Assembly (NCBI GenBank): GCA_030039775.1
Contig: JASHUX010000389.1
Coordinates: 1 to 18,222 of the forward strand
Length of the DNA: 18,222 bases
Direction of reading: 5' to 3'
From: Alphaproteobacteria bacterium
GTDB lineage: Bacteria > Pseudomonadota > Alphaproteobacteria > ATCC43930 > CGMCC-115725
The notes beneath the pieces were generated by a model that ran no database searches, was not told where the DNA came from, and saw only the letters and a program-made list of their open reading frames with translations. This document shows positions 7,900 to 16,152 of the stretch, piece after piece. A program made the translations under genes and the position numbers. Each line of letters starts with the position of its first letter. Position 1 is the first letter of the stretch.

Positions 7900-7983
7900 G
7901 CCCTTCCTCCCGTTGTTTCCGCGCAAGCTATTACAGCCATATTGCGGTTGCAAACCGGCGCGGCACGCCGCTATGTGAGCGCA

Positions 7984-8337
7984 ATGACCGACCGCAAGCC
8001 GACCGATCCGCCGCTGTTCTACGAGACGCACGTATTTTGCTGCGTCAACCGTCGTCCCGACGGTCATCCGCGCGGCTGCTGCGCCGCCAAAGGCAGCGAA
8101 ACGCTCCGCGACCACATGAAGGCACGGGCAAAGGCGCTCGGCCTCAAGGGGGTGCGCATCAACCAGGCCCTATGTCTCGACCGCTGCGAACTCGGCCCGT
8201 CGATGGTGATCTATCCCGAAGGTGTCTGGTATCGCTGCGACACCACGGCCGACATCGATGAAATTCTGCAAACTCATCTCGTCGACGGCGGCCGCGTCGA
8301 GCGGCTGCTGATGCCCGCGCAGGGAGCCAAAGCCTAA
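7984..8337 (+). CDS. (2Fe-2S) ferredoxin domain protein, thioredoxin-like
   Basis: A 117-residue protein of the thioredoxin-like [2Fe-2S] ferredoxin group. It starts with the family pattern HVFCCVNRRPDGHPRGCCAAKGSE (residues 17-38, written in full only to cover the first cysteines) and has the second cysteine pair in CLDRCELGP (C64, C68). The cluster ligands are likely one cysteine of each CC pair (C19/C20 and C32/C33) plus C64 and C68. The partner is unknown; such proteins are usually soluble electron carriers. ATG 7984 is preferred because the frame upstream (from 7942) lies in the shared promoter region and lacks family sequence; the Shine-Dalgarno signal is weak. No redox partner gene adjoins it. 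A hairpin follows the stop. Confidence 0.88.
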   Translation: MTDRKPTDPPLFYETHVFCCVNRRPDGHPRGCCAAKGSETLRDHMKARAKALGLKGVRINQALCLDRCELGPSMVIYPEGVWYRCDTTADIDEILQTHLVDGGRVERLLMPAQGAKA

Positions 8338-8346
8338 ATCCTGCCT

Positions 8347-8375
8347 CCGGCGCTCCCGCGGACGGGGAGCGCCGG
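8347..8375. terminator. Perfect 11-bp hairpin between convergent genes
   Basis: CCGGCGCTCCC (8347-8357) and GGGAGCGCCGG (8365-8375) form a perfect 11-bp stem around a 7-base loop. It lies 9 bases past the ferredoxin-like stop and 12 bases past the hydrolase stop, so it is well placed as a two-way terminator. There is no T-run on either side, so a classical intrinsic terminator is not fully supported; it may instead protect mRNA ends. Confidence 0.6.
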
Positions 8376-8387
8376 CGCCGTCAGTCG

Positions 8388-9176
8388 CTAATGTTTCAGA
8401 TACTCGTTGAAGAAGTCGGTCATCGCGATCCACGACCGATGCTCGGCCTCGGCGTTGTAGGCGGCGGGCTTGGTTTGGTCGTTGCCGGCCGACACCATCG
8501 TATAGGCGTGACGGGCGTTGTTGTACTGCACCAGTTCCCAATCGACATGGGCGTCCAGCATTTCCTTTTCGAAGGCCGCCACATCCTTTTGCGGCACCAC
8601 CGGATTGTCGCCGCCCTGGAGCGCAAGGATATGGCCCTTGATATTCTTGGCATCCGCCGGGTTCGGCGTGGTCAGAATGCCATGGAACACCACCGTCGCG
8701 AGGACCGGGGCGCCGGCGCGGTCGAGTTCGAGCGCGGTGCCGCCGCCGAAGCAATACCCGATCATGCCGACGTGGTCGGTATCGACGTTCGGCATCGCGG
8801 TCAGCACGGCGAGGCCGGCCGCGGCGCGGGCGCGCCACATCGCGTTGTCGTGCTCGACTTTTCCCATCACGCCGAAGCCTTCCTGCGGCGTCTTGGGGTG
8901 AACGTCCGCGCCGTAAACGTCGGCGGCGAACGCCACGTAGCCCATTTTGGCGAGCTTCTCGGCGATTCCTTGTTCGAACGGCGTCAGGCCCATAAATTGA
9001 TGCATGATCAGAATGGCAGGGCGCTTGCCTTGCGCGTCGGTGTCGTAGGCATAAAAGCCGCGCAGCGCGGTGTCGCCTTGCTTGTAGTCGACGGACCCGG
9101 TCTTGATTTCGGCTTGCGCGGCCATGGCGGCCAGTACCAGGCTCCCGGCCAGCGCGGTGAATAGCTTGAGCTTCGT
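8388..9176 (-). CDS. Exported dienelactone hydrolase family protein, ACG start
   Basis: An alpha/beta hydrolase of the dienelactone hydrolase family, 262 residues from the proposed start. The catalytic triad is visible as C142 in GYCFGGG, D190 in GGDNPVVP and H223 in ARHAYT. AADVYG near residue 85 is also typical. Residues 2-22 (KLKLFTALAGSLVLAAMAAQA) form a signal peptide with AQA cleavage, so it is exported to the periplasm. The start is unusual: the codon where ATG is expected, just before KLKLF and 4 bases after GGAGG, is ACG. Other options are ATC one codon earlier, or GTG further upstream, which would overlap the ribosome binding site and spoil the signal peptide. The frame is open up to 9296. 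The natural substrate is not evident. Confidence 0.88.
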   Translation of the reverse strand, partial: TKLKLFTALAGSLVLAAMAAQAEIKTGSVDYKQGDTALRGFYAYDTDAQGKRPAILIMHQFMGLTPFEQGIAEKLAKMGYVAFAADVYGADVHPKTPQEGFGVMGKVEHDNAMWRARAAAGLAVLTAMPNVDTDHVGMIGYCFGGGTALELDRAGAPVLATVVFHGILTTPNPADAKNIKGHILALQGGDNPVVPQKDVAAFEKEMLDAHVDWELVQYNNARHAYTMVSAGNDQTKPAAYNAEAEHRSWIAMTDFFNEYLKH

Positions 9177-9239
9177 GATTCCTCCCAGATTGCTTATACC
9201 CGCTTTAACGCGGCGACTCTGCGCTGCCACGCGCAATTG

Positions 9240-9245
9240 TGTCAA
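9240..9245 (-). promoter_or_regulatory. Possible -35 box for the hydrolase gene
   Basis: The minus strand reads a perfect TTGACA here, in the gap between the divergent hydrolase and secreted-protein genes. At 17 bases downstream the -10 candidate is only GCAGAG, which is poor. A TATAAG also occurs nearer the gene but would leave almost no leader. I regard this as a weak candidate. Confidence 0.2.
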
Positions 9246-9273
9246 TCGACGGTGAGACACGGTAAGTTGAGAA

Positions 9274-9669
9274 ATGGCATTCGGGGGAGTCGACATACGA
9301 TTCGTGTGGCTGGCGGCGGTCGTGGGCGCGCTCCTGGCGGGCTGGCTGACGCCCGCGCCGGCGCGGCCGCCGGCAAATTATAATCCCGCGCTTCACGCCT
9401 GGTTTGAAAGCCTCAAGGAACCGGGCACGGGTATCGGCTGTTGCTCCGAAGCCGATTGCCACATCTTGCAGCCGGGGGAGTTGAAACAAACCAAGGATGG
9501 TTATCAGGTCCGCGTGCGCAATCTCTGGATCAAAGTGCCGCCCGACAAGATTCTCGAGCATCAGTACAATCCGACCGGCGGCACGGTCGCCTGTTACGGG
9601 CCAGGGCGCACCGCCGACGATGCGGCTAAAATCGTCATCTTCTGTTTTATCCGCGGCACGGAAACGTAG
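9274..9669 (+). CDS. Small secreted cysteine-rich protein, unknown function
   Basis: A 131-residue protein of unknown function. It has an N-terminal hydrophobic segment (about residues 10-25, VWLAAVVGALLAGWL) followed by APARPP, which looks like a signal peptide, so the rest is probably periplasmic. The mature part begins HAWFESLKEPGTG and carries a tight cysteine group CCSEADC (C56, C57, C62), then C107 (VACYGPG) and C124 (IFCF). I recall short secreted proteins with HxWFxxL and CCxxxDC patterns as common in alphaproteobacteria, with no known role. An even number of disulfides is not possible with five cysteines, so one may be free or bind a ligand. The start ATG 9274 has only a weak ribosome site; GTG 9304 is an alternative. 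greB follows after 6 bases. Confidence 0.78.
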   Translation: MAFGGVDIRFVWLAAVVGALLAGWLTPAPARPPANYNPALHAWFESLKEPGTGIGCCSEADCHILQPGELKQTKDGYQVRVRNLWIKVPPDKILEHQYNPTGGTVACYGPGRTADDAAKIVIFCFIRGTET

Positions 9670-9675
9670 CGTGCG

Positions 9676-10224
9676 ATGAGCAAAGCCTTCACCAAGGAAA
9701 GCGACGGCGACGACGATCTGCCCGACGAGCCGGCACCGGCGCCGCCCGGAACCCGCAACTACATCACGCGTGCCGGCTTCGACGCGCTGCAAGCGGAACT
9801 GCGCGCGCTCACGCGGGTCGAGCGGCCCCGCGTGGTCGAGACGGTGTCTTGGGCGGCCGGCAACGGCGATCGTTCGGAGAACGGCGATTACGTCTACGGC
9901 AAGAAGCGCCTGCGCGAAATCGACAGCCGCATCCGCTTCCTGACCAAACGCCTTGAGATCGCCGAAGTCGTCGATCCGGGCCAGCAAAAGGATCGCGGCC
10001 GCGTGTTCTTCGGCGCCACCGTGACCTACGAGGATGGCCGCGGCAACGAACGGACCGTGACGATCGTCGGGATCGACGAGGCCGACGCGGACAAGGGCCG
10101 GGTCAGCTGGATTTCGCCGATCGCCCGCGCGTTACTGAAGGCGCAAACCGGCGATGCCATCGAACTGCGCACGCCGGCCGGAAGCGAAACCATCGAAGTC
10201 GTCGCGATACGATACGAGGACTAG
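9676..10224 (+). CDS. greB: Transcription elongation factor GreB
   Basis: A 182-residue GreA/GreB family factor. It enters the secondary channel of RNA polymerase and stimulates cleavage of backtracked RNA. The coiled-coil tip carries NGDRSENGDYVYGKKRLREID (starting near residue 63), with D65 and E68 as the acidic tip residues that coordinate the catalytic magnesium. The YGKKRLREIDSRIRFL stretch is the GreB-type signature, distinct from GreA. The C-terminal FKBP-like domain has VFFGATVTYED and SPIARALLKAQTGD. An acidic linker of about 25 residues (SDGDDDLPDEPAP) precedes the usual start of the domain, making it longer than the 158-residue E. coli protein. The stop TAG overlaps the stop of holA on the other strand in CTAG. 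Confidence 0.93.
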   Translation: MSKAFTKESDGDDDLPDEPAPAPPGTRNYITRAGFDALQAELRALTRVERPRVVETVSWAAGNGDRSENGDYVYGKKRLREIDSRIRFLTKRLEIAEVVDPGQQKDRGRVFFGATVTYEDGRGNERTVTIVGIDEADADKGRVSWISPIARALLKAQTGDAIELRTPAGSETIEVVAIRYED

Positions 10225-11255
10225 CGCCGAGCCTCGGCGACGCGACGCGCGATCCGCAACAGCGCATCGCGACAGATCGCTTCGGGCGGCGGCCCGATCC
10301 GCTTCATGTTGATCTCGGCGTCGAGCAACAGGCTCAAGGCGGCGCGCGCCCGACGCGCCGGCCAATGTCGGATTTGTGCGCGCAACCGGTCGGCGACCTT
10401 GAAAAACGGCGCGGGCCGCAAGCTCCGCAGCGCGTCCTCCTCGCCCAACCCTTCATCGATCCGCAAGGCGACCTGGTGAAGCCGCGTGACGTGACGCTGG
10501 GCGGCGCGCAGCACGGTGACGGGGTTTTCGCCTTCGGCAAACAGCCGGTCGAGCGCGCGCTCTAACATCGCCGCGTCGCCCTCGGTCGCGGCCAGCAGCG
10601 CGTCGTCCATTTCCATTGCGGCGCTGTCGCCGACCGCGAGCGCCGCATCGCCGAGGGTCACCGCGCCGCCGTCGCCGGCGTAAAGGGCGAGTTTTTCCAG
10701 TTCGCCACGGCTCAGGCCGCGGTCGCCGCCGAGATGATCGACCAGATAAGCCGATGCGTCCTCGTCGATACGGATGCGATGCGCCGTCATGACCTCCTTG
10801 ACCAAGGCGTGGAGATCGCGCGCCGTGTCGGCGTAGCAGGCGATCGCGACGGCGTCGGAGGCGGTCTCGAAGGCGCGGCGCAACGACGAGCGCGACGCCA
10901 GATCGCCCGCCTCGACCAGGACAAAGCCGTCGCCGGGCACTTTGGCCTTGAAGAAACGCTGGAACATCATGCCGAGGGAATCGCCGGCCTCGCGCACGCG
11001 GATAAGACGCCGTCCGCCGAACATGGTCATTTGCCCGACTTCCGCCGCCAACAAATCGGGGTCGTCGCCCAGCGCCGCCGGCACCAGTTCGGCGACGCGG
11101 AAGGCGTCCTTGGGATCGTCGCAAATCGAGCGCGCCAACGTCTCGGCGCGCTCGCGCACGCGTCCGCCGTCGGGACCGTAGATCAGCGCGGCCCGCGTCG
11201 CGCGGTCCGGCACCTTTAGGAAGGCGTCGATCCGGGCCGCCGCGAGCTTGGTCAC
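10221..11255 (-). CDS. holA: DNA polymerase III delta subunit HolA
   Basis: A 344-residue clamp-loader delta subunit, which opens the beta clamp and loads it on DNA with the gamma/tau and delta-prime subunits. Recognisable parts are the N-terminal VTKLAAARIDAFLK, the AALIYGPDGGRVRERAETL segment (near residue 22, the AAA-like first strand without a true P-loop), TMFGGRRLIRVREAG (the beta-clamp contact region) and the helical C-terminal collar with GENPVTVLRAAQRHVTRL. The start is GTG at 11255, inside GTGA with the lptE stop. The frame is open to 11708, but that part is only a shadow of lptE. The stop overlaps greB's stop. This gene ends the operon. Confidence 0.92.
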   Translation of the reverse strand: MTKLAAARIDAFLKVPDRATRAALIYGPDGGRVRERAETLARSICDDPKDAFRVAELVPAALGDDPDLLAAEVGQMTMFGGRRLIRVREAGDSLGMMFQRFFKAKVPGDGFVLVEAGDLASRSSLRRAFETASDAVAIACYADTARDLHALVKEVMTAHRIRIDEDASAYLVDHLGGDRGLSRGELEKLALYAGDGGAVTLGDAALAVGDSAAMEMDDALLAATEGDAAMLERALDRLFAEGENPVTVLRAAQRHVTRLHQVALRIDEGLGEEDALRSLRPAPFFKVADRLRAQIRHWPARRARAALSLLLDAEINMKRIGPPPEAICRDALLRIARRVAEARR

Positions 11256-11758
11256 TGGGCGGCGGATTTGTTGTGGAAATAGCTCGATAGGCGGATCGCG
11301 ATCTCGTCGCCGATATCCTCGACGACACGCTTTTCCGCGCCGCTCTTGCCGATCTCCGATGAGTACGGGTCGGTGCCGATGTTGTAATCGGCGATCGACT
11401 GGATTTTGCCGCGGTAGAGCACCGTCTTGTTGTCGAGGGTCGTGAGCACCATGTCCGCGGCGGCCGAGATCGATCCGCGCGGCGCCACGTTGTTGGGCTC
11501 GACTGCGAGGTAATTGGCCTGAATCGCCAGCGCGACGTGCAGCGCGTAGCGTTGGGGCGCTTCGACGCCGTCGGGATTGAATTCCTTCTCGAGCTGCCAA
11601 TGCAGCAACTGCCCGATATGTTCGGGGATCGGCAGGATTTTGACGGTCGTCAAATCGGCTTCCATCACCCGCGTGCGATGGTCGCCGTACAACGGCTCGA
11701 AGCCGCAACCGGCGACCAGGGGCGCTAGGGCGACGAGGCCGATGAAAACGCGGCGCAT
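11252..11758 (-). CDS. lptE: LPS-assembly lipoprotein LptE
   Basis: A 168-residue outer membrane lipoprotein that plugs the LptD barrel and helps insert lipopolysaccharide. The signal sequence ends in a lipobox LVAGC (C18), followed by GFEPLYGD, the typical LptE start. The HWQLEKEFNPDG and YALHVALAIQANYLAVEPN segments and the late DEIAIRLSSYF helix agree with alphaproteobacterial LptE. The reading frame extends upstream, but ATG 11758 gives the lipoprotein signal peptide. It sits between leuS (7 bases upstream) and holA (GTGA overlap), the neighbourhood also seen for lptE in E. coli. Confidence 0.93.
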   Translation of the reverse strand: MRRVFIGLVALAPLVAGCGFEPLYGDHRTRVMEADLTTVKILPIPEHIGQLLHWQLEKEFNPDGVEAPQRYALHVALAIQANYLAVEPNNVAPRGSISAAADMVLTTLDNKTVLYRGKIQSIADYNIGTDPYSSEIGKSGAEKRVVEDIGDEIAIRLSSYFHNKSAAQ

Positions 11759-11765
11759 ACGGTAG

Positions 11766-14288
11766 TTATACCACCAAATTGACGATGCGGTTCGGGACCA
11801 CGATGACTTTCCGCACCGGCTTGCCGGCAACGGCGCGGGCGACGCCTTCGTGCGCTAGTGCGGCTTTGACGACCGAGTCCTGGTCGGCGTCGCGCGGAAC
11901 ATCGATCGTGCCGCGCAGCTTGCCGTTGACCTGGACGGCAACGGTGACGACGTCCTCGACCAGCAGCGCGGGCTCCGCCTCGGGCCACGGCTCGTCGGCG
12001 AGCAACGTGTCATGGCCCAGTCGTTGCCACAGTCCCTCGGCGAGATGCGGCATCATCGGGTTGACCAGGCGAACGATCGCTTCGATGCCCTCGCGCAGCA
12101 CCGGCGGGGGCAACGACGCGTTCTCGTCCTCCAAAAGATTGGTCAGTTCGTACAGCCGGGCCACCGCTCGATTGAAGCGAAATTTGTCGAGATCGTCGGT
12201 GATCGTGGCGACGGTGCGATGCACGGCGCGGCGCGCCGGGTGGTCGTCGGGAATCTTCGTCCCCGGGGGCGGCAAGTCGACCGTCTCGACCAGGCGCCAA
12301 AGCCGGTTGGCATAGCGCCACGCTCCTTCAATGCCGGCCTCGGTCCATTCCAGGTCGCGCTCGGGCGGGCTGTTGGAGAGGAGATAAAGGCGCGCGGTGT
12401 CGGCGCCGTATCGGTCGGTGATGGCTTCGAGGCCGACGACGTTCTTTTTCGACTTGGACATTTTTTCGCTGCGGCCGACGGTGATGTCGTCCGGCACCGT
12501 GCCGTCGGCGCGATTGCGCGGCACCTCTTCGGGAAACAGCCAATTCCCTTCCCGATCGCGATAGGTCTCGTGGCACACCATGCCTTGCGTGAATAGGCCG
12601 GCGAACGGCTCCGCCAGATTCAAATAACCGCAGTCGCGCAAGGCACGCATGAAGAAGCGCGAGTAAAGCAGGTGCAGAATCGCGTGCTCGATGCCGCCGA
12701 TATATTGGTCGACCGGCAGCCAATAATCGACGTCGCGGCGTTCGAACGCGGTCGGCGCGCGAGCGGAGCAGAAACGCGCGAAATACCAGGAGGAATCGAC
12801 GAACGTGTCGAGCGTATCGGTTTCGCGCCGCGCCTTGCCGCCGCATCGGGGGCAGGCGACATGCTTCCAAGTCGGGTGGTGTTCGAGCGGGTTTCCCGGC
12901 AGATCGAAGCGCACGTCATCGGGCAGCGTCACCGGCAAGTCCTTCTCCGGTACCGGCACGATGCCGCACGCGTCGCAGTGGACGACGGGAATGGGGCAGC
13001 CCCAGTAACGCTGCCGCGACACGCCCCAATCGTGCTGCCGGTATTCGATCCGGCCCTGGCCGGCGCCGAGCCGCTCCAGCCGCGCGATCATTTTCGTCTT
13101 GGCTTCCGGCACCGGCAGTCCGTCGAGGAATTGGGAATGAAACAGGACGCCGGCGTAGTCGGTAAAGGCTTCGGTGCCGACATCGAATGTGTCGTCGGCG
13201 TCGCGCGGCTTGACCACCGCCTTGACCGGCAGCCCGTATTTGCGGGCGAAGTCGAGGTCGCGCTGGTCGTGCGCTGGGCAGCCGAAAATCGCGCCGGTGC
13301 CGTATTCCATCAACACGAAATTGGCGACATAGACCGGGAGATGCCAGTTCGGATCCAGCGGATGAACCGCCTTGAGGCCGGTATCGAAACCCTTCTTCTC
13401 GGCCGATTCGAGTGCGGCTTCGCTGGTACCGATGCGATTGCACTCGGCAATGAAGTCGGCGAGCGCGCCGTTCTTTGCCGCCAGCGACGATGCCAAAGGA
13501 TGATTCGGCGAAATCGCGAGGAAACTTGCGCCGAACAGCGTGTCGGGCCGTGTCGTGAAGACTTCGAGCTTATCGCCCCGGCCCGCGAGCGGCCACCAAA
13601 CCCGCGCGCCTTCCGACCGCCCGATCCAGTTCTGCTCCATGATGACGACGCGCTCGGGCCAGCGGTCGAGCGTCGCCAGTGCGTCGAGCAACTCGTCGGA
13701 ATACTTGGTCATCCGGAAAAACCACTGCGACAGCAGCCGCTTTTCAACGAGCGCGCCCGAACGCCAACCGCGGCCCTCGATCACCTGTTCGTTGGCAAGA
13801 ACCGAATGCTCCTCGGGATCCCAATTGACCCAGCTTTCCTTGCGGTAGGCGAGGTCCGCCTTGAGAAAATCGAGGAACATCTTCTGTTCATGCTTGTAGT
13901 AATCCGGATGGCAGGTCGCGATTTCGCGCGACCAGTCATAGCCGATTCCCATGCGCTGCAACTGGGCGCGCATTACGGTGATGTTGTCGTAGGTCCATTC
14001 CTTCGGGTGAATCCCGCCGGCCATGGCGGCGTTCTCGGCCGGCAGGCCGAACGCGTCCCAGCCCATCGGATGCAGCACGTTGAAGCCCTGGGCGCGCTTA
14101 TAGCGCGCCACCGCGTCGCCCATTGTGTAGTTGCGGACATGGCCGACATGGAGCCTCCCCGACGGATAGGGAAACATTTCCAGCACGTAGTATTTCGGAC
14201 GCTTAGGATCGGTCGCAACCGCAAACGTCGCGCGCTCTCGCCAGACCGATTGCCATTTCGCTTCGGTCTCCTGCGCGGAATATGGCAT
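11766..14288 (-). CDS. leuS: Leucyl-tRNA synthetase
   Basis: An 840-residue class Ia aminoacyl-tRNA synthetase that charges tRNA(Leu). The catalytic HIGH motif is HVGH (residues 47-50) in [21 protein letters not shown] is exact at residues 609-613. The CP1 editing domain is present, with the threonine-rich [13 protein letters not shown] and the conserved aspartate in GCPAHDQRD. The cysteine pairs CDACG and CPRCGG suggest an intact zinc-binding insertion. A C-terminal beta-grasp domain ends in [11 protein letters not shown] 14288 is chosen because [13 protein letters not shown] matches the family start; the 36 codons of open frame upstream overlap the DUF3576 gene. The spacing to that gene is 5 bases and to lptE 7 bases. 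Confidence 0.98.
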   Translation of the reverse strand: MPYSAQETEAKWQSVWRERATFAVATDPKRPKYYVLEMFPYPSGRLHVGHVRNYTMGDAVARYKRAQGFNVLHPMGWDAFGLPAENAAMAGGIHPKEWTYDNITVMRAQLQRMGIGYDWSREIATCHPDYYKHEQKMFLDFLKADLAYRKESWVNWDPEEHSVLANEQVIEGRGWRSGALVEKRLLSQWFFRMTKYSDELLDALATLDRWPERVVIMEQNWIGRSEGARVWWPLAGRGDKLEVFTTRPDTLFGASFLAISPNHPLASSLAAKNGALADFIAECNRIGTSEAALESAEKKGFDTGLKAVHPLDPNWHLPVYVANFVLMEYGTGAIFGCPAHDQRDLDFARKYGLPVKAVVKPRDADDTFDVGTEAFTDYAGVLFHSQFLDGLPVPEAKTKMIARLERLGAGQGRIEYRQHDWGVSRQRYWGCPIPVVHCDACGIVPVPEKDLPVTLPDDVRFDLPGNPLEHHPTWKHVACPRCGGKARRETDTLDTFVDSSWYFARFCSARAPTAFERRDVDYWLPVDQYIGGIEHAILHLLYSRFFMRALRDCGYLNLAEPFAGLFTQGMVCHETYRDREGNWLFPEEVPRNRADGTVPDDITVGRSEKMSKSKKNVVGLEAITDRYGADTARLYLLSNSPPERDLEWTEAGIEGAWRYANRLWRLVETVDLPPPGTKIPDDHPARRAVHRTVATITDDLDKFRFNRAVARLYELTNLLEDENASLPPPVLREGIEAIVRLVNPMMPHLAEGLWQRLGHDTLLADEPWPEAEPALLVEDVVTVAVQVNGKLRGTIDVPRDADQDSVVKAALAHEGVARAVAGKPVRKVIVVPNRIVNLVV

Positions 14289-14293
14289 CGGCC

Positions 14294-14911
14294 TTATGAG
14301 TTGGACGCGGTCGATAGACGAATTTGCCGCGCGCGCGTCAGGATCGAATTCTCGAGGTCGCGATTTGTCTTGGGATCCACCGGCGCGTCGGTCCATTGGC
14401 CGCTCGCGTCCTTGACCTGGCGGAACACCGTGACGCGGACGCCGTCGGCGCGCAGCTCGCGATTGAGAATGAAGACATTCGCCTTGAAGCGTTCGTTCGG
14501 TGCACCGCGCGGGCTATACCAATCGGTAATAATGGTGCCGCCGAACGGATCGGCAGATGCGATCGGCATGAACGACATCGTGTCGAGCGAGGCGTGCCAC
14601 AGGTAAGTATTGACCGCGACGCCGGAAATGCCGCCGCCGCCATTCCCCTTGCCCTTGTCGTCGCTGAACAGCGAGGTGAGCACGCTGAAGCTGTTGCTGT
14701 TACCGTCGTCCTGTTTGTTGATATAGGCCTGCGCCGCAGGAACGTTAGGGTTGTATAGCGGGTTCGTGTGATAGGGGTCGTTAGCACGGCGCGCCGCATC
14801 GGTATCGGTCTGGCCATTGTCGACCGGATCGCCGAAGAAATTGCTGCCGCATCCGGCCAAGAGCAGCGTGGTGACGGTGGCCGCCGCCAGCGCAATCGCT
14901 TTTCGTGCCAT
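14294..14911 (-). CDS. DUF3576 family lipoprotein
   Basis: A 205-residue lipoprotein of unknown function, assigned to the alphaproteobacterial DUF3576 family by its position before leuS and by sequence feel. A signal sequence ([20 protein letters not shown]) ends in the lipobox LLAGC (C21). The mature part starts with a flexible N/D/G-rich region, then a conserved-looking block with [31 protein letters not shown] and [28 protein letters not shown] 14911 follows GGGGAG at good distance; an in-frame ATG at 14926 is less likely. It is the first gene of the leuS-lptE-holA operon and probably acts in the cell envelope. Confidence 0.85.
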   Translation of the reverse strand: MARKAIALAAATVTTLLLAGCGSNFFGDPVDNGQTDTDAARRANDPYHTNPLYNPNVPAAQAYINKQDDGNSNSFSVLTSLFSDDKGKGNGGGGISGVAVNTYLWHASLDTMSFMPIASADPFGGTIITDWYSPRGAPNERFKANVFILNRELRADGVRVTVFRQVKDASGQWTDAPVDPKTNRDLENSILTRARQIRLSTASNS

Positions 14912-14946
14912 AAACCCACTCCCCATCGAAGATGGCGCGGGACTAA

Positions 14947-14975
14947 AATTAGCCGCCACCACCGGACTTTCGCAA
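14947..14975 (-). promoter_or_regulatory. Candidate promoter of the DUF3576-leuS-lptE-holA operon
   Basis: The minus strand reads TTGCGA (14970-14975), 17 bases, then CTAATT (14947-14952). This is a fair match to a sigma-70 promoter and would start transcription near 14940, about 30 bases before the ATG at 14911. It lies in the only non-coding gap upstream of the operon, shared with divergent yggS. Confidence 0.35.
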
Positions 14976-15020
14976 CATGCTGAAATATCCTGAAATTGCC
15001 CCTTCTGTCCAGGCTCGGCC

Positions 15021-15704
15021 ATGACCGGCACGGAAACGATCGCCGACCGCCTGCGGAATTTGCGGGACCGAATCGCCGATTTGGCGCAGGCGGCCGGGCG
15101 CGATCCCGCCACGGTAGCGTTGATGGCGGTATCGAAGACCCATCCCGCAGAATCGGTGGCGGCGGCTCTCGCGGCGGGTCAACGTCTCTTCGGCGAGAAC
15201 CGGGTCCAAGAGGCCGCCGGCAAATACCCAGACCTTCGCGCCCGTCATCCCGATTTGCGCCTGCATTTGATCGGTCCGCTGCAAAGCAATAAGGCGACGG
15301 AAGCCGTGGCTTTGTTCGATGCGATCGAGACGCTGGACCGGCCGCGCCTGGCCGAGGTGTTGGCGCGGGAGATAACGCGCCAGGACCGGCGGCCCGACTT
15401 GTTCATCGAGGTCAATACCGGCGAGGAGGCGCAGAAATCCGGCATTCTGCCCGCGGCGGCCGACGCCTTTATCGACGAATGCCGCGACAAGTGGAAATTG
15501 CCGGTGGTCGGGCTGATGTGTATCCCCCCCGAGCACGACGATCCCGCACCGCATTTCGCACTCCTGCGCGAGATCGCGCGGCGCCACGGCCTGACCCGGC
15601 TCAGCATGGGGATGAGCGCCGATTACGAGACCGCGATCCGCTTCGGCTCGACCGAGGTTCGGCTCGGCACCGCGATCTTCGGTCCCCGCGGCACGGCGGC
15701 TTAG
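15021..15704 (+). CDS. yggS: PLP homeostasis protein YggS (YBL036C family)
   Basis: A 227-residue pyridoxal phosphate-binding protein with a single alanine-racemase-like TIM barrel. It has no known catalytic activity and keeps PLP and amino acid pools in balance. The PLP lysine is K39 in MAVSKTHP. Further family motifs are FGENRVQEA, LHLIGPLQSNK, FIEVNTGEEAQKSG, the MCIPP strand and MGMSADYETAI with the phosphate-binding GSTEVRLGTAIFG at the end. Length matches the family. The usual neighbour proC is absent here; the gene is divergent from the leuS block. Its stop overlaps the stop of the metallopeptidase gene in TTAG. The ribosome binding site is weak. Confidence 0.95.
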   Translation: MTGTETIADRLRNLRDRIADLAQAAGRDPATVALMAVSKTHPAESVAAALAAGQRLFGENRVQEAAGKYPDLRARHPDLRLHLIGPLQSNKATEAVALFDAIETLDRPRLAEVLAREITRQDRRPDLFIEVNTGEEAQKSGILPAAADAFIDECRDKWKLPVVGLMCIPPEHDDPAPHFALLREIARRHGLTRLSMGMSADYETAIRFGSTEVRLGTAIFGPRGTAA

Positions 15705-16108
15705 GCGCCGCGCTCGAGGCGCTCCATATCTTCGTCGCTGAAGCCGAAATGATGGCCGATCTCGTGGATCAGCACGTGGCGCACGACACGGTCGAGCGGC
15801 TCGCCGGATTCGCACCAGAAATCGAGGATGGGCCGGCGATAAAGATGGATCATGTCGACGTTGGGCTGCGGATACATCACGCTCTTGTGCCCCCGCGGCG
15901 TGCCGCGATAGAGGCCGAGCAGTTCGAACGAGTCCTCGAGGCCCATCTCCTTTTCGGTAGCCTCGTCGGGAAAATCCTCGACCCGGATCACCACGTCCCG
16001 AACGTGACGGACAAGCTCTTCCGGGATCGCCGCGAGCGCCTGGCGCGCCAAGTCCTCGAGTTCGGCGAGAGTGGGCGGTTTCATGTCCGGCTTGATCTGG
16101 CGGGCCAT
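15701..16108 (-). CDS. Minimal zincin-like metallopeptidase
   Basis: A 135-residue protein of the minimal zinc metallopeptidase group, which has the pattern HExxHxxGxxD. Here it is [14 protein letters not shown], with H115 and H119 as zinc ligands, E116 as the base and D125 as the third ligand. The region [20 protein letters not shown] and [13 protein letters not shown] are also typical. No signal peptide is seen, so it is cytoplasmic; the substrate is unknown. ATG 16108 lies 10 bases after an AGGA; the GTG at 16117 is too close to that site. The gene is convergent with yggS (stops overlap) and divergent from the pterin dehydratase. Confidence 0.9.
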   Translation of the reverse strand: MARQIKPDMKPPTLAELEDLARQALAAIPEELVRHVRDVVIRVEDFPDEATEKEMGLEDSFELLGLYRGTPRGHKSVMYPQPNVDMIHLYRRPILDFWCESGEPLDRVVRHVLIHEIGHHFGFSDEDMERLERGA

Positions 16109-16152
16109 CGGGATCACATCCTGCTCACGCCAAGACCGAAAAGGAGGCGGTG

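Noticed and set aside
7900..7983. Promoters in the gap between the ligase and ferredoxin-like genes
   Set aside because: TTGCAA followed at 17 bases by CTATGT on the plus strand is possible but would put the transcript start almost on the ATG; nothing convincing on the minus strand.
7900..8115. 72-codon upstream extension of the acyl-CoA ligase
   Set aside because: It runs antisense into the ferredoxin-like gene, and a strong ribosome site precedes the ATG at 7899, which gives the family N-terminus.
11256..11708. Upstream extension of holA
   Set aside because: It is a frame-shifted shadow of lptE; the GTG at 11255 matches the family start and couples to the lptE stop.
12672..14606. A 644-codon open frame on the plus strand, opposite leuS
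   Set aside because: It lies antisense to leuS, which has all its motifs. The translation is rich in R, A, H and G without any domain, as expected for a GC-rich shadow frame.
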